Assembly: GCF_000226215.1 (NCBI RefSeq)
Contig: NZ_AGFF01000011.1
Location: 1-32,027 of the forward strand
Length of the DNA stretch: 32,027 nt
Direction of reading: 5' to 3'
Origin: Dietzia alimentaria 72
GTDB lineage: Bacteria > Actinomycetota > Actinomycetes > Mycobacteriales > Mycobacteriaceae
Position numbers and translations under genes: made by a program. Positions 23,458-31,850 of the stretch are shown piece after piece. Position 1 is the stretch's first letter; every line of letters begins with the position of its first letter. The notes under the pieces are model-generated. The model was not told where the DNA came from and searched no databases. It saw only the letters and a program-made list of their open reading frames with translations.

Positions 23458-24212
23458 CGCAGCCCCTTCGGGTTGAACACGGCCTCGCCCACGCCGCCGA
23501 GCCAGTCCACGAACAGCGCCAGGCACACGGCCAGCACCGAGCCGACGATCAGCGTGGTGTAGTCCTGCAAGCGGTAGCCGGTGTCGATGAAGATCCCTAG
23601 CCCGCCCGCATCGACGAGGAAGCTCAGCGTCGCCGTGCCCACCGCCAACACCAGGGTGGTGCGCAGGCCGGCGAGGATGAACGGCACCGCCAGCGGTAGT
23701 TCGACGGTTCGGAGGACGCGAGTGGCGGTCATGCCCTGGCCGCGGGCTGCGTCGATGAGCGCGGGGTCGACGTTGCGGATGCCGACGATCGTGTTCCGTA
23801 ACACCGGCAGCAGCGAGTAGAACGCCACCGGTAGGACGCCTATCCAGAAGCCGGTCCGGTTGGTGGCCAGGAACAGCAGCACCAGCAGGCCGATCGCGGG
23901 CGCCGCCTGGCCGATGTTCGCGATGCCGATCGCCACCGGCGCGAGCACGCGGGCCCGCCGGCGGGTCAGCAGGATGCCCAGTGGGACGCCGACGGCCACC
24001 ACGATCGCGGTCACGGCCGCGGTGATCTGGATATGCTCGACCGTCCGCTGAGTGATGGAGGCGGCATTGAGTGAGGCCGCCTGCGTGGCGTTGAGTTCGC
24101 CGGAGAACGCCCACCACAACACGCCCACGGCCGCCACCAGGATGAGCAGCGGCTGCACCACGAGGCGCGCCGAGTCCGCCCTGGAGGCCGTCGCGGTGCC
24201 GGAGGCGCTCAC
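23454..24212 (-). CDS. ABC transporter permease, OpuCB/OpuCD type
   Basis: The 252-residue membrane protein has the BPD_transp_1 domain with a first helix at LLILVAAVGVLWWAF and further helices around ITAAVTAIVVAVGVPLGILL and IGLLVLLFLATN. Its EAA motif reads DPALIDAARGQGMTATRVL (A-A-R-G--M--). It is the second permease of the importer; the ATPase docks on the EAA loop. Both ends overlap neighbouring genes by four bases, so it is translated in step with the ATPase (upstream) and the lipoprotein (downstream). Confidence 0.92.
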   Translation of the reverse strand: MSASGTATASRADSARLVVQPLLILVAAVGVLWWAFSGELNATQAASLNAASITQRTVEHIQITAAVTAIVVAVGVPLGILLTRRRARVLAPVAIGIANIGQAAPAIGLLVLLFLATNRTGFWIGVLPVAFYSLLPVLRNTIVGIRNVDPALIDAARGQGMTATRVLRTVELPLAVPFILAGLRTTLVLAVGTATLSFLVDAGGLGIFIDTGYRLQDYTTLIVGSVLAVCLALFVDWLGGVGEAVFNPKGLR

Positions 24213-25378
24213 GCCGGAGCCTCGTCGTCGGAATGGCGGTGGTGGATGCGTCGCAGTTCGTCCACCAGGTCGTCGATCCCAAGCGTGCCCCGGTAGGAAC
24301 CGTCGCGGTTCACCACCACGGTGGTGGCGCTGGCCGTGGACAGCAGCCCGTCCAGGGCCTCCTGCAGCGTGGAGTCCACCGTCACGGTGCTGTTCATGGG
24401 CTGGTCTCCGGAGCCCAGTTCGGTCATCTGCGCCACCTGGTCACCGCGCACCCAACGCAGTGGATGCCCGGCGTCGTCCAGCACCACTGCCCATTCGTCG
24501 CTGGAGCCGCGCAGTCGGGAGGCGAACTCGGCCGGGTCGTCCGAGGCCCTCGCCGTCATCGTCGTCGCCTCTCCCAACTGCACATCCCCCACGCGCCGGA
24601 GGGTGAGGGTCTTGAGCGCGGCGTCGTCCCCGATGAACCCGGCGACGGTCTCATCTGCCGGACTCGTGAGAACCGCCTCGGGGGTGTCGAACTGCAGCAC
24701 GGACGAGCCGGGGCCCAGGACCGCGATCCGATCGCCCAGGCGCACCGCCTCGTTGAAATCGTGGGTGACAAACACGATCGTCTTGTGCAGTTCGGACTGC
24801 AGTCGTAGCAACTCGTCCTGCAGGGATGCGCGCGTGATGGGGTCCACGGCGCCGAACGGCTCGTCCATCAGGAGCACCGGCGGGTCCGCGGCCAGCGCCC
24901 TCGCCACCCCGACGCGCTGCTGCTGCCCGCCCGAGAGTTGGGCGGGGTAGCGGTCGCGGTAGTCGGACGGGTCCAGGCCCACCAGGTCGAGCATCTGGTC
25001 GACGCGCTCACGGATGCCGTCCCGCTTCCACTTGAGGAGCCGCGGCACGGTGGCGACGTTCTGCGCGACCGTCATGTGTGGGAACAATCCTGAGGCTTGG
25101 ATGGCGTAGCCGATGCTGCGGCGAAGGGTGTCGGCGTCGAGTCGGCGATTGTCCTCGCCGTCGATCGTGATGGTGCCGGAGGTGGGTTCGATGAGGCGGT
25201 TGATCATCCGCATCGTGGTGGTCTTGCCGCAGCCCGACGGCCCCACGAGCACTGTGGTCTGCCCCGCGGGCAGTTCCAGCGACACCCGATCGACGGCCGG
25301 ACGCTCCTGGCCGGGGTAGATCTTGGTGACGTCGTCCAGGACGATCGGCACGCCCGAGAGTGAATCGTTGTTGGTCAC
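24209..25378 (-). CDS. ABC transporter ATP-binding protein with CBS tail (OpuCA type)
   Basis: The 389-residue ATPase has Walker A GPSGCGKTT (46-54), the signature LSGGQQQR (148-155), Walker B LLMDEP (169-174) and the switch His in VTHDF. After the ATPase domain a tandem CBS region (about residues 260-385) contains ASDDPAEFASRLRG and TVTVDSTLQEALDGLLSTAS. In OpuA-type transporters the CBS part senses ionic strength and so gates uptake in hyperosmotic cells. GTG 25378 overlaps the upstream permease stop (GTGA), which sets the start; the long in-frame extension to 25618 is shadow. Confidence 0.92.
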   Translation of the reverse strand: MTNNDSLSGVPIVLDDVTKIYPGQERPAVDRVSLELPAGQTTVLVGPSGCGKTTTMRMINRLIEPTSGTITIDGEDNRRLDADTLRRSIGYAIQASGLFPHMTVAQNVATVPRLLKWKRDGIRERVDQMLDLVGLDPSDYRDRYPAQLSGGQQQRVGVARALAADPPVLLMDEPFGAVDPITRASLQDELLRLQSELHKTIVFVTHDFNEAVRLGDRIAVLGPGSSVLQFDTPEAVLTSPADETVAGFIGDDAALKTLTLRRVGDVQLGEATTMTARASDDPAEFASRLRGSSDEWAVVLDDAGHPLRWVRGDQVAQMTELGSGDQPMNSTVTVDSTLQEALDGLLSTASATTVVVNRDGSYRGTLGIDDLVDELRRIHHRHSDDEAPA

Positions 25379-26019
25379 TGGTTTCCCCTGATGGTCAGAC
25401 GTCCGAGCAGGACGAGGAGCGCGTCCAGAACGAGCGCGAGGACGACGATGAGAACTGTCGCGGTGAGCGCCATCGGCAGCGCGGTGGGCGTCCCCACCCG
25501 GGACAGGGCGGCAAAGATCAGGTTTCCGAGCCCCGGGCCCTTGGCGTAGGCGGCGATCGCCAGGATGCCCATCGACATTTGTGTGGACACCCGGATCCCG
25601 GCGAGGATCGACGGCCACGCCAGCGGGATCTCCACCCGGCTGAGCACTCCGATCCGGCTCATCCCCACCCCACGGGCGGCGTCGACGGTCGTGGCGGGCA
25701 CGGCGTCCAGCCCGACGATGGTGTTGCGCAGGATCGGCAGAACGGCGTAGATGACCAGCGCCGTCATGGTGGGCAGCACACCCAGCCCGAGCAGCGGGAT
25801 GAGCAGGCCGAGCAGCGCGAACGAGGGCACCGTGAGGGCCGTGGCGGCCAGGCCTGTGGCCAGTGCGGAACCGGATCGGCTGCGGTACACCGCCACTCCG
25901 ATCGCCAGCGACAGCAGCGTCGCCAGGAGCACCGCCTGCACGGTGGCGCTGACGTGCTGCCAGGAGTCGGTGGCCAGCTGGACCCGACGCGCGGAGATGA
26001 AGTCCATCAGCGAGGTCAT
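25375..26019 (-). CDS. ABC transporter permease, OpuCB/OpuCD type
   Basis: The 214-residue permease has BPD_transp_1 helices (VQAVLLATLLSLAIGVAVYR, ALTVPSFALLGLLIPLLGLG, LIVVLALVLDALLVLLG) and an EAA loop VPATTVDAARGVGMSRIGV. Length is typical of this class (about 210-220). It is the first gene of the operon, so the promoter should lie upstream in the 87-base gap shared with a divergent phosphatase gene at 26107. It ends overlapping the ATPase GTG start by four bases. It pairs with the permease at 23454 to form the membrane channel. Confidence 0.92.
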   Translation of the reverse strand: MTSLMDFISARRVQLATDSWQHVSATVQAVLLATLLSLAIGVAVYRSRSGSALATGLAATALTVPSFALLGLLIPLLGLGVLPTMTALVIYAVLPILRNTIVGLDAVPATTVDAARGVGMSRIGVLSRVEIPLAWPSILAGIRVSTQMSMGILAIAAYAKGPGLGNLIFAALSRVGTPTALPMALTATVLIVVLALVLDALLVLLGRLTIRGNQ

Positions 26020-26106
26020 TGCTTCACGCTATCGGGGCGGGCACCTGTAGAGGGTCCAGTTCGCCAGATCTGGTCGGGGAGGGGTTCCGTGGGGCACGAT
26101 GGGGGC

Positions 26107-26967
26107 ATGACGCAACGGCCCGCACGCCCCCTCGATGCCGACCTGACGGAGCGCCTCGACGAGCTCCTCGCCGCGAGCGGCCGGATCGCGCGCCGGCATT
26201 TCCACGCCGACCTCGAGTCGCTGGAAGCCTCGGACAAGAACTCCGGCGGTTCGGGCTCCGCCGCGGGTGGCGGCTACGACCCGGTAACCGAGGCTGACCG
26301 CGCGATCGAGGAGTTGCTCCGCGCGGGGATCTCCCGCATGTCCCCGGGGGACCGGGTGGTGGGTGAGGAGAACGGCGCGACGGGGCCGGTGGACGCCCGC
26401 CGGACCTGGTACCTGGATCCGATCGACGGCACCAAGGCCTTCCTGACGGGCATGTCGGGCTGGGGGACGCTGGTGGGTGTGGTCGAGGACGGCCGCGCAG
26501 TGGCCGGGTGGATGGACCAGCCGGTGCTCGGGGAGACGTTCTCGGCGGTCAACGGTCGCGCCGTGGTGCGGCGGCCCAATGCGGATACCGGCAACACCGT
26601 GGTCGCCGACCTGCGCGTCTCCGGCTGCGCGGAGCTGTCGGACGCCATCCTGTACACCACTCATCCCTCGATGTTCGGCGAGCGCGGTGAGGACCGGGAT
26701 CGCTACGACGAGCTCGGTCGCCGCGTCCGCCTGCAGCGTTTCGGAGGCGACTGCTACGCCTATTGCATGCTCGCCGCAGGCCGGGTCGACCTGGTGGTCG
26801 AGGCGGACCTGAACTCTTACGACATCGTGGCGTTGATCCCGATCATCGAGGCCGCGGGCGGTGTCATCACCGGCCCGGGCGGGGGACAGCCACTCGAGGG
26901 CGGGACCGTGGTCGCCGCCGCGACCCCGGAGCTCGCGGAGCAGGCGTGGGCGGTGCTGCGACCGTAG
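26107..26967 (+). CDS. inositol monophosphatase family protein, HisN-like phosphatase
   Basis: The 286-residue enzyme has the Mg-dependent phosphatase motifs: EADRAIEE region, GEENG (86-90, metal-binding Glu), WYLDPIDGTKAF (101-112, D104 and D107) and later EADLNSYDIVALIPIIEAAG carrying the third metal-binding Asp. The sequence DPIDGTKAFLTGMSGWG is typical of the branch that includes histidinol-phosphatase HisN, so histidinol-phosphate is a fair first guess; inositol-phosphate or 3'-phosphoadenosine activity is possible. The start is at ATG 26107, after the GGGGG run; long upstream open frame is a shadow of the divergent permease. Confidence 0.88.
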   Translation: MTQRPARPLDADLTERLDELLAASGRIARRHFHADLESLEASDKNSGGSGSAAGGGYDPVTEADRAIEELLRAGISRMSPGDRVVGEENGATGPVDARRTWYLDPIDGTKAFLTGMSGWGTLVGVVEDGRAVAGWMDQPVLGETFSAVNGRAVVRRPNADTGNTVVADLRVSGCAELSDAILYTTHPSMFGERGEDRDRYDELGRRVRLQRFGGDCYAYCMLAAGRVDLVVEADLNSYDIVALIPIIEAAGGVITGPGGGQPLEGGTVVAAATPELAEQAWAVLRP

Positions 26968-26973
26968 ACCACC

Positions 26974-27693
26974 ATGACGGAGCCTCTTTTCGGCGTCCAC
27001 CGCGAGCCGTCGATCCTCGGCCCGGGAGCGGTCCACATTCCCGACTGGATGAGCCGTGGGCAGCAGGAATACCTCCTGCGGGCGTGCGTCGGCTGGGCGG
27101 CGACCCGCGCACCGCGCTCGATAGAACTGCCCGGCGGCGGCCGCATGTCAGTGCGGACGCTCAGCCTGGGGCGTCACTGGTTGCCCTATAGATACGACGA
27201 CGACGAGGACACTCCACCGATCCCGGCTTGGCTACTGCGGGCCGCACGGTCAGCGCTGACCTCGGCCGCGGCGATCGATCGGAGCGTCGCCCTAGTCCGC
27301 CCTGGCCATCCGGAAGCGGCGTACTCCCCCGACACCGCGTTTACTCCGGACGCGGCTCTGGTGAACCTCTACGGCCGTGGATCCACGATGGGATTGCACC
27401 AGGACCGCGACGAGGACTCCGATGCGCCGGTGGTCTCCCTGAGCCTCGGCGACGCATGTACCTTCCGCTTCGGCACGCCCGAGCACCGCGGTCGCCCGTA
27501 CACGGACGTGCGACTGGAATCGGGTGACCTGGTGGTGTTCGGCGGACCATCCCGGTTGGCGTTCCACGGGGTGCCCAAGGTGTTCGACGGGACCGCTCCG
27601 GCCTGGTGCACCGACGTCCTGGGTGCGGCCCCGGGTCGGGTCAACATCACCCTGCGTCAGACGCGGCCGGGCCGGTCGACAGCTGTCGGCTGA
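26974..27693 (+). CDS. AlkB-type Fe(II)/2-oxoglutarate dioxygenase (DNA/RNA dealkylase)
   Basis: The 239-residue protein carries the AlkB core: NLYGRGSTMGLHQDRDE (H142 and D144 bind iron), VVSLSLGDACTFRFG, GDLVVFGGPSRLAFHGV (H198 binds iron) and RVNITLRQT (arginines for 2-oxoglutarate). E. coli AlkB shows the same blocks in the same order. It removes methyl groups from alkylated bases. It starts six bases after the phosphatase stop, so the two are probably co-transcribed. A convergent PIG-L gene ends 24 bases downstream across a short tandem duplication. Confidence 0.92.
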   Translation: MTEPLFGVHREPSILGPGAVHIPDWMSRGQQEYLLRACVGWAATRAPRSIELPGGGRMSVRTLSLGRHWLPYRYDDDEDTPPIPAWLLRAARSALTSAAAIDRSVALVRPGHPEAAYSPDTAFTPDAALVNLYGRGSTMGLHQDRDEDSDAPVVSLSLGDACTFRFGTPEHRGRPYTDVRLESGDLVVFGGPSRLAFHGVPKVFDGTAPAWCTDVLGAAPGRVNITLRQTRPGRSTAVG

Positions 27694-27702
27694 TCGGCTC
27701 GG

Positions 27703-27730
27703 ATCAGGGCCGCATAATCAGGGCCGCATG
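27703..27730 (+). repeat. 14-base tandem duplication at a convergent gene end
   Basis: ATCAGGGCCGCATA (27703-27716) is followed at once by ATCAGGGCCGCATG (27717-27730), 13 of 14 bases identical. The second copy holds the last codons and stop of the PIG-L gene (minus strand); the first copy repeats that end out of frame. Confidence 0.7.
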
Positions 27731-28431
27731 CGACGGAAGCCCACCACCGGGTCGCCGCCGGCCACGCCGTCGACGGGGGCCACCATGCGCTCGACCTGGA
27801 TTCGGGACTGTTCCGCAACCGGGGTCTGGGGGTCGAGCACTGACAGGTATTCGGAGTGCTCGGCCAGCGCGTCCACCGCGTGTTCGACAAAGCCCTCCAC
27901 ATCCACGTAGTGCGTGGGCTCGGGCGCCGACTCGAACCACATCTGCGGGCGGCCCTCCGCCGAATCGACACCCACCGCGCCCACCAGATCGTCGTAAGCC
28001 GCCCCTACGGCCTCACCGAATTCCATGTGGTCGCTCTGGTTGGGCATGTCCGGGCCGAACGCGGGACCCGAGAACAACGACACGACGATGTCCGGCCGAT
28101 GGCGCCGGATCGAATCGGCAATCGCGTCACGTAGTTCGCTGTTGTTGACGATCCGACTGTCCGAAAACCCGAGGAACTCCACCGTTTCGACCCCGACGAT
28201 CGCCGCCGAGCGACGCTGCTCCTCTTCGCGGATCGGCCCGGCGATCGCGGGCGCCATGCCCTCGATGCCCGCCTCGCCACTGGAGGCCAGCACGTAGACG
28301 ACGCTCCGTCCCTCCGCCGTCCAGCGGGCCACCGCCGCTGACATCCCGTATTCGGGGTCGTCGGGGTGCGCCACCAGGACGAGGCAGCGGGTCCAGTCAG
28401 TGGGGAAGGGTTCGGGGAGATTTGTGCTCAT
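27718..28431 (-). CDS. PIG-L family deacetylase
   Basis: The 237-residue enzyme begins with the zinc-site motif LVLVAHPDDPEYGM (AHPDD at 21-25), then VYVLASSGEAGIEG, EFLGFSDSRI and the later QSDHMEFGEAV, whose His should complete the metal site. PIG-L proteins remove acetyl groups from GlcNAc-type sugars; relatives in this order make mycothiol (MshB, Mca). This one is shorter and not clearly either. The start is ATG 28431; the in-frame extension to 29493 is a shadow of the acyl-CoA dehydrogenase gene. It is divergent from that gene, with 123 bases between. Confidence 0.85.
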   Translation of the reverse strand: MSTNLPEPFPTDWTRCLVLVAHPDDPEYGMSAAVARWTAEGRSVVYVLASSGEAGIEGMAPAIAGPIREEEQRRSAAIVGVETVEFLGFSDSRIVNNSELRDAIADSIRRHRPDIVVSLFSGPAFGPDMPNQSDHMEFGEAVGAAYDDLVGAVGVDSAEGRPQMWFESAPEPTHYVDVEGFVEHAVDALAEHSEYLSVLDPQTPVAEQSRIQVERMVAPVDGVAGGDPVVGFRRMRP

Positions 28432-28554
28432 GAGACGAGTATGACCCGCTCCGCCCCCGCGGTGCGCGTCCTCGGCGCAAGAAGCCCACGTAATCTGGTG
28501 CCACCCCTCGTCGTCGTCGCTCTTTGTCGTCTTTGATCTCCGGAGGTCTTCCCC

Positions 28555-29724
28555 GTGTCCGCACTCTTTCCTGACTATCGTCCCTCCTGGGAAACCGACG
28601 ATCACCAGCTCCTTCGGGGGCACGCCCGCGCGTTCTTCGCCAAGGAGATGACGCCCAACCAGGAGAAGTGGTCGGCTCAGAAATACGTCGACCGCCAGAC
28701 CTGGCTGCGCACCGGCGAGGCCGGCCTGATCTGCCTCGACGTGCCGGAGGAGTTCGGCGGCCAGGGCGGCGACCCGGGCATGGAATACCTCGTGACCGAA
28801 GAGCTCGTCTACTCCGGCGACACGGCGTTCGGTATGGGCGTCGGCTCGACCATCACCCCGCACTACGTCGCCAATTACGCCACCGACGAACAAAAGCGCG
28901 AGTGGCTGCCGAAGATCTGCTCGGGCGAGTGGATCTCGGCCATCGCCATGACCGAGCCGGGCGCCGGCTCTGACCTCAAGGGCGTCCGCACCACGGCGCG
29001 CAGGGAGGGCGAGGGCCCGGATGCCGTGTACGTCATCAACGGCTCCAAGACCTTCATCTCCAACGGTGGCTCGGCCGACTTCGTGGTGGTGGTGGCCAAG
29101 ACCGACCTCGACGCCGGCCACAAGGGCATGGCCCTGTTCGCCGTGGAAGCCGACACGCCCGGCTTCGAGCGTGGCCGCGTCCTGGAGAAGATGGGCCGTC
29201 ACGGCGCCGACACCGCCGAGCTGTTTTTCAACGACATGCGCGTGCCCGCCGCCAACCTGCTCGGCGGTGAGGAGGGACAGGGCTTCTATCAGCTCATGAA
29301 CCAGCTCCCGCGAGAGCGCCTGGCGATCGCCGTGGACGCGCTGGCGATGGCCGAGGCCGCCGTCGTGGAGACCCTCGCCTACACACGGGAGCGGCAGGCG
29401 TTCGGCAAGCCGATCCTGGACTTCCAGAACACCCGCTTCGAGCTGGCGCACTGTAAGACCCAGGTCATGGCCACCCGCACGTTCATCGACCACTGCATTT
29501 CTCGGGAGATCGCCGGGGACCTCGATGCCGTGACCGCGTCCATGGCCAAGCTGCAGGCCACCGACATGCTCGACGACGTGGTGGACCGCTGCCTCCAGCT
29601 GTTCGGTGGCTACGGCTACATGATGGAGTACCCCATCGCGCAGAAGTTCGCCGGCGCCCGCGTCATGCGGATCTACGGCGGCACAAACGAAATCATGAAG
29701 GAGGTCATCGGCCGCGCGCTCTGA
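28555..29724 (+). CDS. acyl-CoA dehydrogenase (second copy)
   Basis: The 389-residue protein is a standard acyl-CoA dehydrogenase: MTEPGAGSDLKGVRTTARRE (FAD/substrate loop), NGSKTFISNGGSADFVVVVA, REQ-like YTRERQAFGKPI, and the C-terminal MRIYGGTNEIMKEVIGRAL that carries the ordinary GTxEI motif. It differs in that motif from the ACAD11-like enzyme at 6993, so it probably works in ordinary fatty-acid beta-oxidation. GTG 28555 has CGGAGG eight bases upstream. A perfect hairpin follows the stop. Confidence 0.92.
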   Translation: MSALFPDYRPSWETDDHQLLRGHARAFFAKEMTPNQEKWSAQKYVDRQTWLRTGEAGLICLDVPEEFGGQGGDPGMEYLVTEELVYSGDTAFGMGVGSTITPHYVANYATDEQKREWLPKICSGEWISAIAMTEPGAGSDLKGVRTTARREGEGPDAVYVINGSKTFISNGGSADFVVVVAKTDLDAGHKGMALFAVEADTPGFERGRVLEKMGRHGADTAELFFNDMRVPAANLLGGEEGQGFYQLMNQLPRERLAIAVDALAMAEAAVVETLAYTRERQAFGKPILDFQNTRFELAHCKTQVMATRTFIDHCISREIAGDLDAVTASMAKLQATDMLDDVVDRCLQLFGGYGYMMEYPIAQKFAGARVMRIYGGTNEIMKEVIGRAL

Positions 29725-29732
29725 GTAGCCAT

Positions 29733-29748
29733 GTCCGGGAGACCGGAC
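29733..29748. terminator. bidirectional hairpin terminator candidate
   Basis: GTCCGG (29733-29738), a GAGA loop, and CCGGAC (29743-29748) make a perfect 6-base stem filling the gap between two convergent stop codons (29724 plus, 29749 minus). No T-tract is visible. Confidence 0.5.
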
Positions 29749-30144
29749 TCAGCCCAGCCGCTCGACGATCTCCACGAACTCCTCCGCGTAGGCCAGGTGC
29801 CTGCGCAACCGTTCGAGCCGCTCGGTCGCCTCCGCGCGCACCTCGGTGATGACGTCGGCCGCGGGAGGGTCGGACGCGGCGTCGTCGGACGCGGCACGCG
29901 CGTCGAGCGCTCGGCAGAACTCCCCCATTCGTTCGAGGCTGAACCCCAGCGGCTTCATCCGACGGATGAGCAAAATTCGTTCGACATCTGCCCCGGTGTA
30001 GAGCCGGAAGCCGCCAGGGGAGTGGACGGACGGACTCACCAGCCCCACCTCGTCCCAGTGCCTCAGACTGCGGATTGACAGCCCCGTGCGCTCGGCGACC
30101 TCGCCGATCTTGATGGTCTGCTCGCCCCCGTTTGGCTCGCTCAC
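29749..30144 (-). CDS. MerR family transcriptional regulator
   Basis: The 131-residue protein has the MerR winged helix at its N-terminus (IKIGEVAERTGLSIRSLRHW, then DEVGLVSPSVHSPGGFRLY, about residues 11-49), then a helical dimerisation arm (RMKPLGFSLERMGEFCRAL) and a short C-terminus (RRHLAYAEEFVEIVERLG). It has no cysteine cluster of metal-sensing members, so its signal is not metal on this evidence. GTG 30144 is chosen because GGGAG lies a few bases upstream; the long in-frame extension to 31449 is shadow. It is divergent from the SulP gene and a near-perfect dyad lies between them. Confidence 0.88.
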   Translation of the reverse strand: MSEPNGGEQTIKIGEVAERTGLSIRSLRHWDEVGLVSPSVHSPGGFRLYTGADVERILLIRRMKPLGFSLERMGEFCRALDARAASDDAASDPPAADVITEVRAEATERLERLRRHLAYAEEFVEIVERLG

Positions 30145-30169
30145 AACTCTCCCGTTACGGTAGCTTTTT

Positions 30170-30190
30170 ACTCTCACGTGGCGTGAGGGT
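30170..30190. promoter_or_regulatory. MerR operator candidate (inverted repeat)
   Basis: ACTCTCACG (30170-30178) and CGTGAGGGT (30182-30190) form a 9-base inverted repeat (8 of 9 pairs) with a 3-base centre, in the 69-base gap between merR (minus) and sulP (plus). On the minus strand a TAAAAA -10-like box follows directly. MerR regulators bind such dyads within promoters, so binding by the adjacent regulator is likely, for self-control and possibly sulP control. Confidence 0.55.
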
Positions 30191-30213
30191 CTGACAGCGA
30201 CTGTAGGTGATCC

Positions 30214-31728
30214 GTGAGCGAGCAGTATCCGACCGGTGTGGTGGCATCCTTCCGCGCAGCATTCTCGTCGCCGGCGCGTCTGCGCACCGAGGTACTGGCT
30301 GGCCTGGTGGTGGCGCTGGCGCTGATCCCGGAGGCGATATCGTTCTCGATTCTCGCCGGGGTCGATCCTCGCGTCGGGCTGTTCGCGTCCGTGACGATGG
30401 CCGTGACCATCGCGTTCACCGGCGGTCGGCCCGCGATGATCTCGGCCGCCACCGGGGCTATTGCGCTGGTAATCGCGCCTGTCGTCGCTGACCACGGGCT
30501 CGACCACCTGGTTGCGACCGTCCTGCTCGGCGGCGCGATCCAGATCGTCCTCAGCCTGATGGGGGTGGCCAGGTTGATGCGCTTCATCCCGCGATCGGTG
30601 ATGATCGGCTTCGTCAACGCCTTGGCGGTCCTGATCTTCATGGCGCAGATTCCCCACCTGGTGGGTGTGCCGTGGTTGGTGTACCCGCTGGTCGTGGCGG
30701 GGATCGTCATTATGGTGGGCTTCCCGCGATTGACGACCGTGGTTCCCGCCCCGCTCATCGCCATCGCCGCGATCACTGCCGTGGTCCTGATGGTGGGCTG
30801 GTCCGTCCCCGATGTGGCGGGCGAAGGTGAGCTGCCGACCTCGTTGCCGTCGTTGCTGTTCCCCTCCGTCCCCTTCACGCTGGAAACCCTCCTGATCATC
30901 GCGCCCTATGCGCTGGCGATGGCACTGGTCGGATTGATGGAGTCCCTGATGACGGCGAAGCTCGTCGACGACATCACCGAGACCCACTCCGACAAGACGC
31001 GCGAGGGCTGGGGCCAGGGTGTCGCCAACATCGTCACCGGTTTCTTCGGGGGGATGGGCGGCTGCGCAATGATCGGGCAGACGATGATCAACGTCAAGGC
31101 ATCCGGTGCGCGGACGCGGCTCTCCACCCTGCTCGCCGGGGTGTTCCTGCTGGTCCTCGTGGTGGCTCTGGGCGACATCGTTGGACTCGTCCCCATGGCG
31201 GCTCTCGTCGCGGTGATGATCATGGTCTCGGTCGGCACGCTGGACTGGCACTCGATCCATCCACGCACGCTGCGACTTATGCCGCTCTCGGAAACGCTGG
31301 TCATGCTGGTCACGGTTGTGGCGACGGTGTGGACGAGCAACCTGGCGATCGGCGTCGTGGCTGGCGTACTCACCGCGATGGTGATGTTCGCCCGCCGTGT
31401 CGCGCACATGATCTCGGTGGAGAAGGTCGCCGAGCTGGACGCCAACCACGACGGCAGCGTCGACACCCGCACCTACCGCGTTACCGGCCAGCTGTTCTGG
31501 GCCTCGAGCAACGATCTGGTGTACCAGTTCGACTACTCCGGGGATCCCCAGAATGTGGTCTTGGACCTCACCGACGCGGACATCTGGGACGCCTCCACCG
31601 TGGCGACGCTGGACGCCGTTCAGCAGAAGTACGCGGCCAAAGGTAAGGCCCTGTCCGTGATCGGCCTCGACGGCGCAAGTCAGGAGCGCCTCGACAAGCT
31701 GTCGGGCAATCTCGGCGGGGGATTCTGA
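30214..31728 (+). CDS. SulP family anion transporter with STAS domain
   Basis: The 504-residue protein starts with the SulP core: LVVALALIPEAISFSILAGV, with later helices such as AALVAVMIMVSVGTLDWHSI. PRVGLFASVTMAVTIAFTGG and NIVTGFFGGMGGCAMIGQTM are family hallmarks. A C-terminal STAS domain follows (TYRVTGQLFWASSNDLVYQF, later LDLTDADIWDASTVATLDAV), whose Ser in WDAS is the usual phosphoserine position. SulP proteins move sulfate, bicarbonate or other anions; the substrate is not fixed by the sequence. GTG 30214 is used. It is divergent from merR, so that regulator may control it. The ~120 bases after the stop hold the promoter of the DUF222 gene. Confidence 0.92.
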   Translation: MSEQYPTGVVASFRAAFSSPARLRTEVLAGLVVALALIPEAISFSILAGVDPRVGLFASVTMAVTIAFTGGRPAMISAATGAIALVIAPVVADHGLDHLVATVLLGGAIQIVLSLMGVARLMRFIPRSVMIGFVNALAVLIFMAQIPHLVGVPWLVYPLVVAGIVIMVGFPRLTTVVPAPLIAIAAITAVVLMVGWSVPDVAGEGELPTSLPSLLFPSVPFTLETLLIIAPYALAMALVGLMESLMTAKLVDDITETHSDKTREGWGQGVANIVTGFFGGMGGCAMIGQTMINVKASGARTRLSTLLAGVFLLVLVVALGDIVGLVPMAALVAVMIMVSVGTLDWHSIHPRTLRLMPLSETLVMLVTVVATVWTSNLAIGVVAGVLTAMVMFARRVAHMISVEKVAELDANHDGSVDTRTYRVTGQLFWASSNDLVYQFDYSGDPQNVVLDLTDADIWDASTVATLDAVQQKYAAKGKALSVIGLDGASQERLDKLSGNLGGGF

Positions 31729-31763
31729 CGTACGCCCGGGTTGGACCGACGTCGGATTGACTC

Positions 31764-31792
31764 TTGCATGTTCGAATGTGTGTCCGTAAACT
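31764..31792 (+). promoter_or_regulatory. promoter candidate with SOS-box-like site
   Basis: TTGCAT (31764-31769) and TAAACT (31787-31792) are 17 bases apart. Inside the spacer, TCGAAT-N4-GTCCGT (31772-31787) matches the mycobacterial LexA box TCGAAC-N4-GTTCGA at 9 of 12 fixed bases. A TTGACT also lies at 31757, with poor spacing. It precedes a DUF222/13E12 gene, a family with known LexA-regulated members. Confidence 0.4.
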
Positions 31793-31850
31793 AGAACACA
31801 GATTCGATTCAGGTGCGGGGCTTGTTTCCCGCTGACGACAGGGGGCGAGG

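Noticed and set aside
25360-26106. Plus-strand open frame running into the HisN-like phosphatase
   Set aside because: Antisense to the permease gene; the phosphatase homology begins at 26107.
27718-29493. Very long minus-strand frame covering the acyl-CoA dehydrogenase at 28555
   Set aside because: Only the part from 28431 down matches PIG-L; the rest is antisense to a clear gene.
31746-31755. Palindrome CCGACGTCGG after sulP
   Set aside because: Too short and GC-rich to separate from chance, and no hairpin tail suggests a terminator.
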